DNA of 15,382 bases from Nitrososphaerota archaeon (GTDB lineage: Archaea > Thermoproteota > Nitrososphaeria > Nitrososphaerales > CADDZS01): NCBI GenBank assembly GCA_027886795.1, contig JAPCJU010000010.1, positions 1 through 15,382 of the forward strand, read 5' to 3'. The position numbers and the translations under genes are program-made. This document shows positions 7,446 through 14,464 of this stretch, piece after piece. Position 1 is the first letter of the stretch, and every line of letters begins with the position of its first letter. The notes under the pieces were generated by a model. The model did not search any database. It saw only the letters and a list, made by a program, of their open reading frames with translations, and was not told the DNA's origin.

Positions 7446-8927
7446 ATGTGGTCAATTCGGTTACATTTCTTGGATCTGAGGCAATATGTCGAATCAATAA
7501 AACCAACCGGTGAGTTCGAGCTTGTCAATGGCGCTGATTGGAATCTGGAAATTGGCGCAATCACCGATATGAATGCGCGCAGAAGAGGGCCCTGTCTTTT
7601 GTTTGACGATATCAAAGGCTACCCTAGGGGTTACAGAGTCTTAACTTGCATGCTGGGGGGTCCGAGAAGGCTTTCATTTGCGCTGGGATTAGGGAGACTC
7701 GAAAATCATAACCAGATCGTTTCGGCTCTGGAAGGAAAGCCAACGGAATGGGAATTGAAGGCAGCTAGTTTCCCACCGCGTTTTGTTTCTACCTCAGAAC
7801 TGATGGAGAACAAGTTTACATCTGAAGAGAACAATATAGATTTCCTCAAATTTCCAACGCCCTTATGGCACGACGGTGACGGTGGGCGATATATTGGGAC
7901 GGGAGGTACCGTGATAACTAGAGATCCGGAAGACGGGAAAATCAATTTGGGTACGTATCGGGTCATGATTCAGGGCAAGGACGTAGTTGGAGTTCACATC
8001 GAAAAATTTCACCACGGGAGTATCCACATGAGAAAGTACCACAAGGAGGGCAAGCCTTGTCCAGTAGTCTTGAGTTTTGGGCATGACCCGATCATCTTTA
8101 TCGCATCCAGCCTACCAATGCCCTATGAAATACCGGAGCTGGGCTACGCTGGTGCAATCCGTGGAGCGCCTATCGACGTGATCGAGGGGCCTGTCACCGG
8201 TTTGCCAATTCCGGCATCGAGCGAGATCGCCGTCGAGGGATATATTCATCCAGACGATCTGATGGAAGAAGGGCCATTTGGCGAGTTTACAGGTTACTTT
8301 GGAGGGGAGAGAGCTTTGCGTACGGTTGTTAGGCCCAAAGCTGTTTACCACAGAAATGATCCAATAATCTTGGGCTCGCTCACATCAAAGCCTCCTCACG
8401 ATTATTCTTATTTCAGAACAATCGTGCAATCCGCCTCTGTGAAGGATAGACTACGGAGAGCCGGAGTTCCCGGAGTTACAGGAGTGTGGTATCACGAAAG
8501 CGGCTGTCTTTACTTCTGGGCAGTCGTGGCGATCAAGCAGCAGTATGCTGGCCACGCACGACAGGCCGGCCATGTTGCCGCCCTTTGCGGAGAAGTGGGT
8601 GGATGGGGAAGATACATCATAGTTGTTGACGATGATATAGACCCGACAAATTTGGAAGACGTCATTTGGGCGCTTTCCACTCGCAGCGATCCCGCGACAT
8701 CAACCGATTTCATCCAGAAGACTTCCACTGGTTCTCTTGACCCCCTTGTGAGAAAACCAGCGGAAGTGTTCTACACTTCTAGGGCGGTAATTGTAGCTTG
8801 CAAGCCGTATGAATGGATGGACAAATTCCCGAAGGTCGTTCAAGTGAGTAACGAATTGAAAGCTCAGGTCAAGGCAAAATGGCCAAAGTTATTCCAGACT
8901 GAGAGCTCTATCGCAAGAGGAGATTAG
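7446..8927 (+). CDS. UbiD-family prenylated-FMN-dependent (de)carboxylase
   Basis: A 493-residue UbiD/Fdc1-like enzyme that reversibly decarboxylates aromatic, heteroaromatic or unsaturated acids with prenyl-FMN. From ATG 7446, the cofactor and Mg/Mn motif is NLGTYR (Asn167, Arg172), and MEEGPFGEFTGYF gives Glu275 and Glu280. Their 5-residue spacings match the Fdc1 set N168-R173 and E277-E282, so the Glu-Arg-Glu catalytic triad is intact. DDDIDPTNLEDVIWAL (about 396-411) is the typical C-terminal motif. An upstream ATG at 7365 adds 27 residues without family resemblance; a TTG at 7470 would give the shortest family-like N-terminus, so the start is uncertain. First gene of operon B, 10 bases ahead of the Mo subunit. 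No UbiX flavin prenyltransferase is visible, so it must be encoded elsewhere. The substrate is unknown; an aromatic or N-heteroaromatic acid is plausible from context. Confidence 0.92.
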   Translation: MWSIRLHFLDLRQYVESIKPTGEFELVNGADWNLEIGAITDMNARRRGPCLLFDDIKGYPRGYRVLTCMLGGPRRLSFALGLGRLENHNQIVSALEGKPTEWELKAASFPPRFVSTSELMENKFTSEENNIDFLKFPTPLWHDGDGGRYIGTGGTVITRDPEDGKINLGTYRVMIQGKDVVGVHIEKFHHGSIHMRKYHKEGKPCPVVLSFGHDPIIFIASSLPMPYEIPELGYAGAIRGAPIDVIEGPVTGLPIPASSEIAVEGYIHPDDLMEEGPFGEFTGYFGGERALRTVVRPKAVYHRNDPIILGSLTSKPPHDYSYFRTIVQSASVKDRLRRAGVPGVTGVWYHESGCLYFWAVVAIKQQYAGHARQAGHVAALCGEVGGWGRYIIVVDDDIDPTNLEDVIWALSTRSDPATSTDFIQKTSTGSLDPLVRKPAEVFYTSRAVIVACKPYEWMDKFPKVVQVSNELKAQVKAKWPKLFQTESSIARGD

Positions 8928-8937
8928 AGAATTTGAC

Positions 8938-11226
8938 TTGTTAACACAACAAAAGCAAACAGTTGCGGTGGGACTATCGATTGAAAGGATCGATGGAATT
9001 CCAAAGGTAACTGGAAGGGCATTATACACAAGAGACATCAAGCTACCCCATATGCTTTATGCAAAAATCAAGCGTAGTAACCATCCTTTTGCTAGAATAA
9101 TAAATGTAAATTGCTCGAAAGCACAAGAATTGAATGGGGTAAAGACCTTCGTTGTTGGAAAGGATTTTGCTCCAATGAGTAATGAGGATACCCCGCCTCT
9201 TGCTAGAGATAGAGTTCAATATTTAGGGCAAGCTGTTGTTGCAGTAGCTGCCGATAATCTACAGATTGCAGAGCGAGCAGCGGAACTTGTTGAAATTGAG
9301 TATGAACCATTACCTGCACTGCTTGAGCCAATGTTATCAATGTCGGCGGGCTCTCCGATTTTATCTCCAGGATTGAACAACTTTCGTAACGTGGGGAATT
9401 ACCTCCATATCATAAAGGGTAATGTAAACGATGGGTTTAGCAAGGCGGATCTTATCATAGAGAATGAATTTTCTACGGTTGCTGAAAGTCAATTCCAGAT
9501 GGAGCCACTATCTTTCCTAGCTCGCCCTGACACGGATGGAGGTGTAACTCTGTGGGCAACGAGTTCCGGGACCAGCAAAGTAAAGTACGAGGTCAGTTCA
9601 TACCTTCGACTTGATCCACGCAAAGTTAGAGTACTAATAACTTTTCTAGGAGGATGGTTTGGAAGTAAGGAAGAAAATCATCTATCCGCTGTCTGCGCGG
9701 CTCTTGCGTTGAAATCCAAAAGGCCCGTAAAGCTTGAATTGACAAGAGCGGAGACGATGACGGCAAGCGGAGTTAGGCATCCTTCAATAATCTCGATAAA
9801 AGATGGCATCAGTCGAGGTGGAGTGATAATAGCGCGAGCAATCAGAGCTACCTACGACGGGGGCGCATATGGATCTTTAGGTAATCTGATGGTCAAGAAT
9901 GCAGTGATGACCGCTTCCAATGTTTACTCCATTCCGAATTTTGAAGTTGAAGTCTACCGCGTATATACGACCCGGGTCCCAGGTTCTGCGAAAAGAGCTC
10001 CCCTAGGTTTTCAGATGGCCTTCGCAATCGAGTCTCAGATGGACTCTGTTGCTCGACGCCTCAATTTGGATCCAGTGGACTTTAGGTTGCGACACGTACT
10101 CCGCAATGGAGAACTAAACTCTATGGGTGAAGAGACAATTGGTATGAGTTACGAAGTTGCCCTCTCGAAGGTCGCGAAGGAAATCGGTTGGAAAGCGTCC
10201 GAACCTCCACTAGAATATCCTTGGAAGAAGGGAAAGGGGATTGCTCTAGCAGCAAAATGGGGCTATTCGGCACCAAATCAAGCTAGCGTGCGGGTTAACG
10301 CGGACGGCTCCATTGACGTCTTTGCCCCAATCATTGAGAATGGCCAAGGCACGTATACAGGAATCCTCCAGCTTGTGGCTGAAGAATTTCGTATACCTGT
10401 CGAGATGGTCAACATCGCCTCCCTCATCGAAGGATCTAGCTCGGAATGGGGTATTGGAACTGGCGCTCGCGCAAGCCAGCAAATGGCTAATCTTGGTCCA
10501 GCTGTGATTGCGGCGTGCAAAGAAGCTAAGAGAAGCATCGCGCACGTGGCTGCATCCGCACTTGGAGTGGATGAGACGGATATTGCTGTGGAGGATGGAA
10601 AGATCTATTCGTTATCTAAACCCTCAAGACAGATGAAAATCAAAGATGTCTTCATTCAAGGTTCTATTCTGCTGGGCTCGCCAATATATGTCCCGCCCCA
10701 CGGACACGGTGAATTTAGGGGTTCATCCACATATCTAAAGAAAATTGGACATTTCGATCCCAAGAATGGCCAACTCGAAGATGGCCGCGCTTCGCCTTAC
10801 TACATTACAGTTGCACAGGCTATAGAACTTGCAGTAAATATCGAAACTGGAAACGTTAAGGTGATGAAAGTGGCTGCGGCGATGGATGTAGGAAAGGCTA
10901 TCAACCCTGAGCTTGTTAGGGGTCAGATCGAAGGCTCTGTCATGATGGGATTAAATGCAGCGCTATCGGAGGAATTAATATTTTCTGAAGGAAGTATAGT
11001 CAATGCCAACCTTGCAGACTACAAGCTACTCACTTCTTTGGATACCCCAGAGATCTTACCTTTCATCCTTGAGACACCCTATGAACAGGGTCCGTGGGGC
11101 GCGAGAGGGGCCGGAGAAGCATCCATTCTCCCAACCGCTGCTGCCGTAAGAAATGCAGTATACGATGCTACGGGCAAATGGATCAACAGTCTTCCCATAA
11201 CCCCTGAAAAGATAGTTGAATCATAG
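8938..11226 (+). CDS. Molybdopterin-binding catalytic subunit of xanthine dehydrogenase-family hydroxylase (operon B)
   Basis: A 762-residue paralogue of the operon A large subunit, alignable along its length, for example KVTGRALYTRDIKLPHMLYAKIKR (from residue 23) and NEDTPP near 82. It has GGWFGSK (238-244), the loop KRAPLGFQ, ENGQGTYTGILQLV, and GARGAGEA with catalytic Glu727 near the end. As in A, Ser (Ser210 in WATSSG) replaces the usual Gln near the Mo-oxo group, and the CO-dehydrogenase loop AYRCSFR is absent. The start is TTG 8938. No ribosome site lies at ideal distance; GAGGAG about 16 bases upstream spans the UbiD stop. It is co-directional with UbiD and followed after 49 bases by the FAD subunit. 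The divergence between the two large subunits suggests different substrates or successive steps, which is inference. Confidence 0.93.
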   Translation: MLTQQKQTVAVGLSIERIDGIPKVTGRALYTRDIKLPHMLYAKIKRSNHPFARIINVNCSKAQELNGVKTFVVGKDFAPMSNEDTPPLARDRVQYLGQAVVAVAADNLQIAERAAELVEIEYEPLPALLEPMLSMSAGSPILSPGLNNFRNVGNYLHIIKGNVNDGFSKADLIIENEFSTVAESQFQMEPLSFLARPDTDGGVTLWATSSGTSKVKYEVSSYLRLDPRKVRVLITFLGGWFGSKEENHLSAVCAALALKSKRPVKLELTRAETMTASGVRHPSIISIKDGISRGGVIIARAIRATYDGGAYGSLGNLMVKNAVMTASNVYSIPNFEVEVYRVYTTRVPGSAKRAPLGFQMAFAIESQMDSVARRLNLDPVDFRLRHVLRNGELNSMGEETIGMSYEVALSKVAKEIGWKASEPPLEYPWKKGKGIALAAKWGYSAPNQASVRVNADGSIDVFAPIIENGQGTYTGILQLVAEEFRIPVEMVNIASLIEGSSSEWGIGTGARASQQMANLGPAVIAACKEAKRSIAHVAASALGVDETDIAVEDGKIYSLSKPSRQMKIKDVFIQGSILLGSPIYVPPHGHGEFRGSSTYLKKIGHFDPKNGQLEDGRASPYYITVAQAIELAVNIETGNVKVMKVAAAMDVGKAINPELVRGQIEGSVMMGLNAALSEELIFSEGSIVNANLADYKLLTSLDTPEILPFILETPYEQGPWGARGAGEASILPTAAAVRNAVYDATGKWINSLPITPEKIVES

Positions 11227-11261
11227 TCGTCCTAATACAGAGTTAGAGTCAGAATAGCGAT

Positions 11262-11266
11262 GGGAG
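11262..11266 (+). promoter_or_regulatory. Ribosome binding site of the operon B FAD subunit
   Basis: GGGAG, 9 bases before the TTG at 11276, supports this non-ATG start. A nearby ATG at 11260 is in another frame. Confidence 0.5.
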
Positions 11267-11275
11267 AAAAATTCT

Positions 11276-12226
11276 TTGTTCAATCCTATTGAGCTTAGGA
11301 AACCATCAACACTTCTTGAGGCTGTATCAGACCTCGCAACTTATGGTTTCGACGCAAGAATAATTGCTGGCAACACAGCTTTGTACGAACTAGCTGCGCA
11401 GGGGGGTTTGGATGATGTGCACATTCTTATTGACTCAAGTCGGCTGGGCCTCGACTACATCAGGTCGGGAACGGATGGCCGCCTTCACGTAGGAGCGACC
11501 ACGACTTTTTCTCAATTAGCGAAAAATAAACATTGTCTGCAAGGGCGTAACGCCGCTCTTGGTGAGGCAGCTTCTCGAATTAGTCCGCCTCAGATTCGAA
11601 ACATGGGAACTATTGGAGGGTCAATTTCTATCGGACTCCCCTTTCTTGACATGCCTGTAACACTTCTCGCTCTTGATGCTGAAATAAACGTAATGAGTAA
11701 AGATGGACGGAAGACCATAAAGATTGATGATTTCTTTGTTGATTATTTTACCACAGCCCTAAATCCAGAAGATCTGATTACTGAGATTGTCTTTCCTGAA
11801 GAAGATGGAAGTAGTGAAAAGAAAGAAGAAGAAAGAGGAGGAAACAGCCAGAGAAGTGTCGGTTTCTCAGCGTTTATCAAGATTGGTAGGACGACAGTTG
11901 ATTTTGCAGTAATTAATTGTGCTGTCTGTCTTGAAATTGAAAGACATGAATCAAAAAGTAAATCACCCCTTGTTGAGAAAGCAAGGGTAGCTTTGGGATG
12001 TGTCGGCAATAAGCCGATTAGAAGAAGAGACATAGAAGCGCTGCTTGAAAATAGCGAATTGAATAGAGCAACTATAGAATCTGCAGCTTTGCTTCCAGTT
12101 GATTTTGAGCCTAGTCCTTCAATTCATGCATCTCCCTCTTATAAGAAGAAAATGATCACGGTATCTGTTCGCGAAGCTCTTTACACATTACTTGATAGAA
12201 TGAATAGTGCGACGCCGATAAGTTAG
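11276..12226 (+). CDS. FAD-binding subunit of xanthine dehydrogenase-family molybdenum hydroxylase (operon B)
   Basis: A 316-residue medium subunit, paralogous to that of operon A. It opens with FNPIELRKPSTLLEAV, carries the variant flavin loop AGNTALY (31-37) and PPQIRNMGTIGGS (104-116), and ends with the CO-dehydrogenase-flavoprotein-type C-terminal domain (SPSIHASPSYKKKM near the end). Between IVFPEE and SVGFSAF (about 175-193) there is a charged insert rich in Glu and Lys, encoded by an almost pure purine tract. It is absent from the operon A copy and probably a surface loop. The start is TTG with GGGAG at 9 bases. It is expected to transfer electrons from the Fe-S subunit to an unidentified acceptor. 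It lies 26 bases ahead of the Fe-S gene. Confidence 0.92.
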   Translation: MFNPIELRKPSTLLEAVSDLATYGFDARIIAGNTALYELAAQGGLDDVHILIDSSRLGLDYIRSGTDGRLHVGATTTFSQLAKNKHCLQGRNAALGEAASRISPPQIRNMGTIGGSISIGLPFLDMPVTLLALDAEINVMSKDGRKTIKIDDFFVDYFTTALNPEDLITEIVFPEEDGSSEKKEEERGGNSQRSVGFSAFIKIGRTTVDFAVINCAVCLEIERHESKSKSPLVEKARVALGCVGNKPIRRRDIEALLENSELNRATIESAALLPVDFEPSPSIHASPSYKKKMITVSVREALYTLLDRMNSATPIS

Positions 12227-12236
12227 AGACCGGGAA

Positions 12237-12243
12237 GAGGAGG
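12237..12243 (+). promoter_or_regulatory. Ribosome binding site of the operon B Fe-S subunit
   Basis: GAGGAGG, 9 bases before the TTG at 12253, is the strongest ribosome site in the window and fixes this non-ATG start. Confidence 0.6.
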
Positions 12244-12252
12244 ACAGAGTTT

Positions 12253-12741
12253 TTGCGAATTCGCACAGTAGTCAATAACGAGACTCTTGACTTGGAAATT
12301 TCTCTCAGCAACTCCTTACTTGAGCTTCTTAGGGATATCCTTGGTTTGACGGGAACAAAAAAGGGGTGCGATTTCGGTGGCTGCGGTATGTGCACCGTAT
12401 TGGTTGAAGATAAGCCGGTCTTCTCCTGCATTACTCCAGCTTGGAGGGCTGAAGGCAAGAGAATTACCACAATAGAAGGGGTTGGTATTAGGGATAATCA
12501 TCATCTTCATCCAATTCAGGCTGAGATGCTAAAAAATTTCGCCTTCCAATGTGGCTACTGCACACCGTCCATGGTACTAGTTGCAAAAAGTCTCCTACAA
12601 GAAAACCCGAGTCCTACTGAGCAGGAAGTTAAGGAAGCTCTGTCTGGTGTTATTTGTAGATGTACTGGCTATTCTAGGTACGTAAAGGCAGTCCTTGCTG
12701 CAGCTGAGACTATGAAGAAGGGATTAGAGCTGGACATATAG
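12253..12741 (+). CDS. [2Fe-2S] iron-sulfur subunit of xanthine dehydrogenase-family molybdenum hydroxylase (operon B)
   Basis: A 162-residue small subunit with both [2Fe-2S] clusters intact: Cys39, Cys44, Cys47 and Cys59 in the plant-ferredoxin-like half (CDFGGCGMC then FSC), and Cys100, Cys103, Cys135 and Cys137 in the helical half (QCGYC, CRC then TGY). Length is normal for the CoxS/NdhS family. It is clearly paralogous to the operon A subunit (shared PVxSCxxPxWxxEG and ALSGVxCRCTGY). The TTG start has a near-ideal ribosome site. The next gene, the SRPBCC protein, begins 7 bases after its stop, so the two are almost certainly co-transcribed. Confidence 0.94.
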   Translation: MRIRTVVNNETLDLEISLSNSLLELLRDILGLTGTKKGCDFGGCGMCTVLVEDKPVFSCITPAWRAEGKRITTIEGVGIRDNHHLHPIQAEMLKNFAFQCGYCTPSMVLVAKSLLQENPSPTEQEVKEALSGVICRCTGYSRYVKAVLAAAETMKKGLELDI

Positions 12742-12748
12742 GAATCAA

Positions 12749-13186
12749 ATGCCGGAAACAAGACGAATTATTGACCTGGAAGCAGATATGGAAAAAGTAT
12801 GGAGTACCATCTGTAATCCTAGTATCCTAGGAGGTTGCATCCCGGGTTGTGAAAGAGTTGAGGAAATTAATGAATTTGAATCTAAATGGTTCACTAAAAT
12901 GCGAGTGGGGGTCATATCTAAACATACTGATTTTAGTGTCCACCTCGAGAAACTAAAACCGCACCTAATCTTTACGTTCAACAGTCAAGATGGAATGATT
13001 AGAGGAAGAGGTGAGGTATCGATCGCACCCTCAGATGAACATAGAACAAAGCTCGATTTCAGAGTAGATATCAGCGCAGGAGGGCAATTCAAATGGATTG
13101 TTGAGCAAATGATAAACAATCAGATGGATCGGTTTTCAAATGAGTTTTCCAAATGCATGATGGAAAAATTACAGAGCAGTAAATGA
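12749..13186 (+). CDS. CoxG-like SRPBCC-family protein
   Basis: A 145-residue START/Bet v1-like (SRPBCC) protein of the carbon monoxide dehydrogenase G group. Typical features are the opening EADMEKVWSTICNPSILGGCIPGCERVEEI (11-40, with the hallmark IPGC), a beta-rich middle with GRGEVSIAP (86-94), and a C-terminal amphipathic helix (about 117-141). In Cox clusters CoxG is linked to membrane attachment or assembly of the Mo enzyme. In other hydroxylase operons its relatives have no defined role and could bind a hydrophobic ligand. It has no signal peptide or membrane segment. Last gene of operon B; operon A has no counterpart. The ATG at 12749 follows the Fe-S stop by 7 bases, with only a weak ribosome site. 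Confidence 0.85.
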   Translation: MPETRRIIDLEADMEKVWSTICNPSILGGCIPGCERVEEINEFESKWFTKMRVGVISKHTDFSVHLEKLKPHLIFTFNSQDGMIRGRGEVSIAPSDEHRTKLDFRVDISAGGQFKWIVEQMINNQMDRFSNEFSKCMMEKLQSSK

Positions 13187-13194
13187 TACCTAGC

Positions 13195-13206
13195 GCTCAC
13201 GTGAGC
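13195..13206. repeat. Perfect 12-bp palindrome containing TCACGTGA
   Basis: GCTCACGTGAGC begins 8 bases after the operon B stop. Its central 8 bases equal the core of the bacterial parS site (TGTTTCACGTGAAACA), while the outer bases differ. It could also form a small hairpin at the operon end. Confidence 0.3.
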
Positions 13207-13224
13207 AACGAATTGAAGGCCAAG
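13198..13224 (+). pseudogene. Possible short remnant of a UbiD C-terminus
   Basis: The frame starting CAC GTG AGC AAC encodes HVSNELKAK then TGA. The UbiD protein in this window has QVSNELKAQ near its end (DNA about 8841-8867). Across the seven identical residues VSNELKA the DNA differs only at three synonymous third positions. This could be the stump of a lost second UbiD gene, or chance; nothing upstream in the frame is recognisable because the SRPBCC stop lies 12 bases before. Confidence 0.25.
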
Positions 13225-13245
13225 TGAGAGCGAAGTAGCCGAATC

Positions 13246-13263
13246 TTTTTCCCTAAAGAAAAA
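13246..13263. terminator. T-rich hairpin between convergent operon B and the LLM gene (candidate bidirectional terminator)
   Basis: TTTTTC, a 6-base loop, then GAAAAA gives a 6-bp stem with T runs on both strands. A second A6 tract at about 13271-13276 adds another T run on the minus strand. T-rich tracts are the usual archaeal stop signal, and convergent genes on both sides fit this role. Confidence 0.4.
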
Positions 13264-13337
13264 CACTGGAAAAAAACGAAGAGAAATGCGGGAATGGCGG
13301 AGGAAAACCTTTCCCTACCCCGACATTTGCCCCAGGC

Positions 13338-14315
13338 CTAAGCGAAGCTCGGGAGAACCTCTTTGGATAGGAAATTCAATAGCTCGTCATCGTCGTGAGT
13401 TGGCCACAGCACGTTGTACTGGATTCCAATTCCGCGCAGGTCCTCGAGCTGTTTGATTATTTCCCTCTTAGTCCCCATGATAGCTTCTTTCTTGACATCG
13501 GAAAACGGTATGCTCAGGCACTTCGCAAACATTTCTTTCGCAGTGCTCTCAGATTTGCCTTCCGTTAGAAAGATCCAAGTAATATGAGCAAAAGTAAACT
13601 TCGAAGTGCTCTTCCCGTACTCCTTCAAATACTCCTGCACGAGCTTCCAGTCTCCGCTCAACCTCTCAACATCCGTGTACGCCCGCGAAAGCCAGACATC
13701 GCCATACTGTGCAACTCGTTTCAACACCGGGTCTGCTTTGATCTGGTAGACTTCCTTCGCTTTTCCTATCGCCGAGCCTCCGGCAATCCAAATTGGCGGA
13801 TGCGGCTTCTGAACAGGTTTAGGCACAACTGAAACATCCTTGAAAGAATAGAATTTGCCGTTGTAGGTGAGTGAGTCCTCTTCCCATAATTTGAGGATGA
13901 TGTCGATCCCCTCTGAACTTCGAGCACCTCTTTCTTTTTTTGGAATCCCGCAGGCCTCGAATTCCTTTTCCCACCAACCGTTACCTACGCCAAACTGGAC
14001 TCTTCCATCCGAGATTATGTCAAGAGATGCTATTTCTTTCGCCAGAATAGGAGGGGGCCTCAGAGGCAGAACTATGACAGAAGTACCCAATTTGATCGTC
14101 TTTGTCACTGGAGCCATTGCGGAAAGTGTGACTATCGGATCAAGCCAAGTTGTACTATAGATCGGCCAACCAACGCAAAGATGATCAATGACCCACAGGC
14201 AATCAAATCCAAGTCGCTCAGATTTTTGAGAAAATCCAACCAGATTGCTCAGCGTTGGGATTTCCGCTCCTCGTACCCCGCCGCAAAAATTCGGGACGAC
14301 CAGTCCAAATTTCAT
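13338..14315 (-). CDS. LLM-class flavin/F420-dependent oxidoreductase
   Basis: A 325-residue TIM-barrel protein of the bacterial luciferase-like family, which includes F420-dependent dehydrogenases/reductases and FMN monooxygenases. Visible features are the first strand MKFGLVVPN, SERLGFDCLWVIDH (32-45), the core IKLGTSVIVLPLRPPPILAKEIASLDIISDGRVQFGVGNGW in pieces across 74-114, EFEACGIPKKERG (118-130), and the later PPIWIAGGSA (173-182) of the cofactor-binding part. Length is normal. Sequence alone does not separate F420 from FMN use; the archaeal setting favours F420. The start is ATG with a weak GGGAAG site, and a clear TATA box about 50 bases upstream. It is co-directional with the NicX-like gene but has its own promoter, and converges on operon B. 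Confidence 0.88.
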   Translation of the reverse strand: MKFGLVVPNFCGGVRGAEIPTLSNLVGFSQKSERLGFDCLWVIDHLCVGWPIYSTTWLDPIVTLSAMAPVTKTIKLGTSVIVLPLRPPPILAKEIASLDIISDGRVQFGVGNGWWEKEFEACGIPKKERGARSSEGIDIILKLWEEDSLTYNGKFYSFKDVSVVPKPVQKPHPPIWIAGGSAIGKAKEVYQIKADPVLKRVAQYGDVWLSRAYTDVERLSGDWKLVQEYLKEYGKSTSKFTFAHITWIFLTEGKSESTAKEMFAKCLSIPFSDVKKEAIMGTKREIIKQLEDLRGIGIQYNVLWPTHDDDELLNFLSKEVLPSFA

Positions 14316-14360
14316 TTTATTCTTCCCTAGCTCGTATTTTCGTCGCTCCTCCGCGGGCCC

Positions 14361-14369
14361 GATATAAAG
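14361..14369 (-). promoter_or_regulatory. TATA box of the LLM oxidoreductase gene
   Basis: The minus strand reads CTTTATATC, a close match to the archaeal TATA consensus. It predicts transcription start near 14339 and a leader of about 24 bases before the ATG at 14315. GGAGGAG at 14346-14352 would lie upstream of that start, so it is not the ribosome site. Confidence 0.55.
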
Positions 14370-14430
14370 TCAACTAAACTCAGAAAGTCTGATGCTTAAC
14401 TACACACAATCATGAAAGAGTTATTCAGCG

Positions 14431-14462
14431 AATGCAAATTTTCCATTCGAAAACTCTGCATT
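14431..14462 (-). terminator. Hairpin just after the NicX-like gene (candidate 3' structure)
   Basis: On the minus strand, two bases after the stop, AATGCA pairs with TGCATT, and inside it TTTTC pairs with GAAAA around a 5-base loop (GAATG), with a small internal bulge. No long T run follows directly, so it may protect or process the 3' end rather than act as a classical terminator. Confidence 0.3.
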
Positions 14463-14464
14463 TC

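Noticed and set aside
10541..10550. A second CACGTG site within the operon B large subunit
   Set aside because: It is not embedded in a longer palindrome and lies inside conserved coding sequence, so it is not supported as a ParB site.
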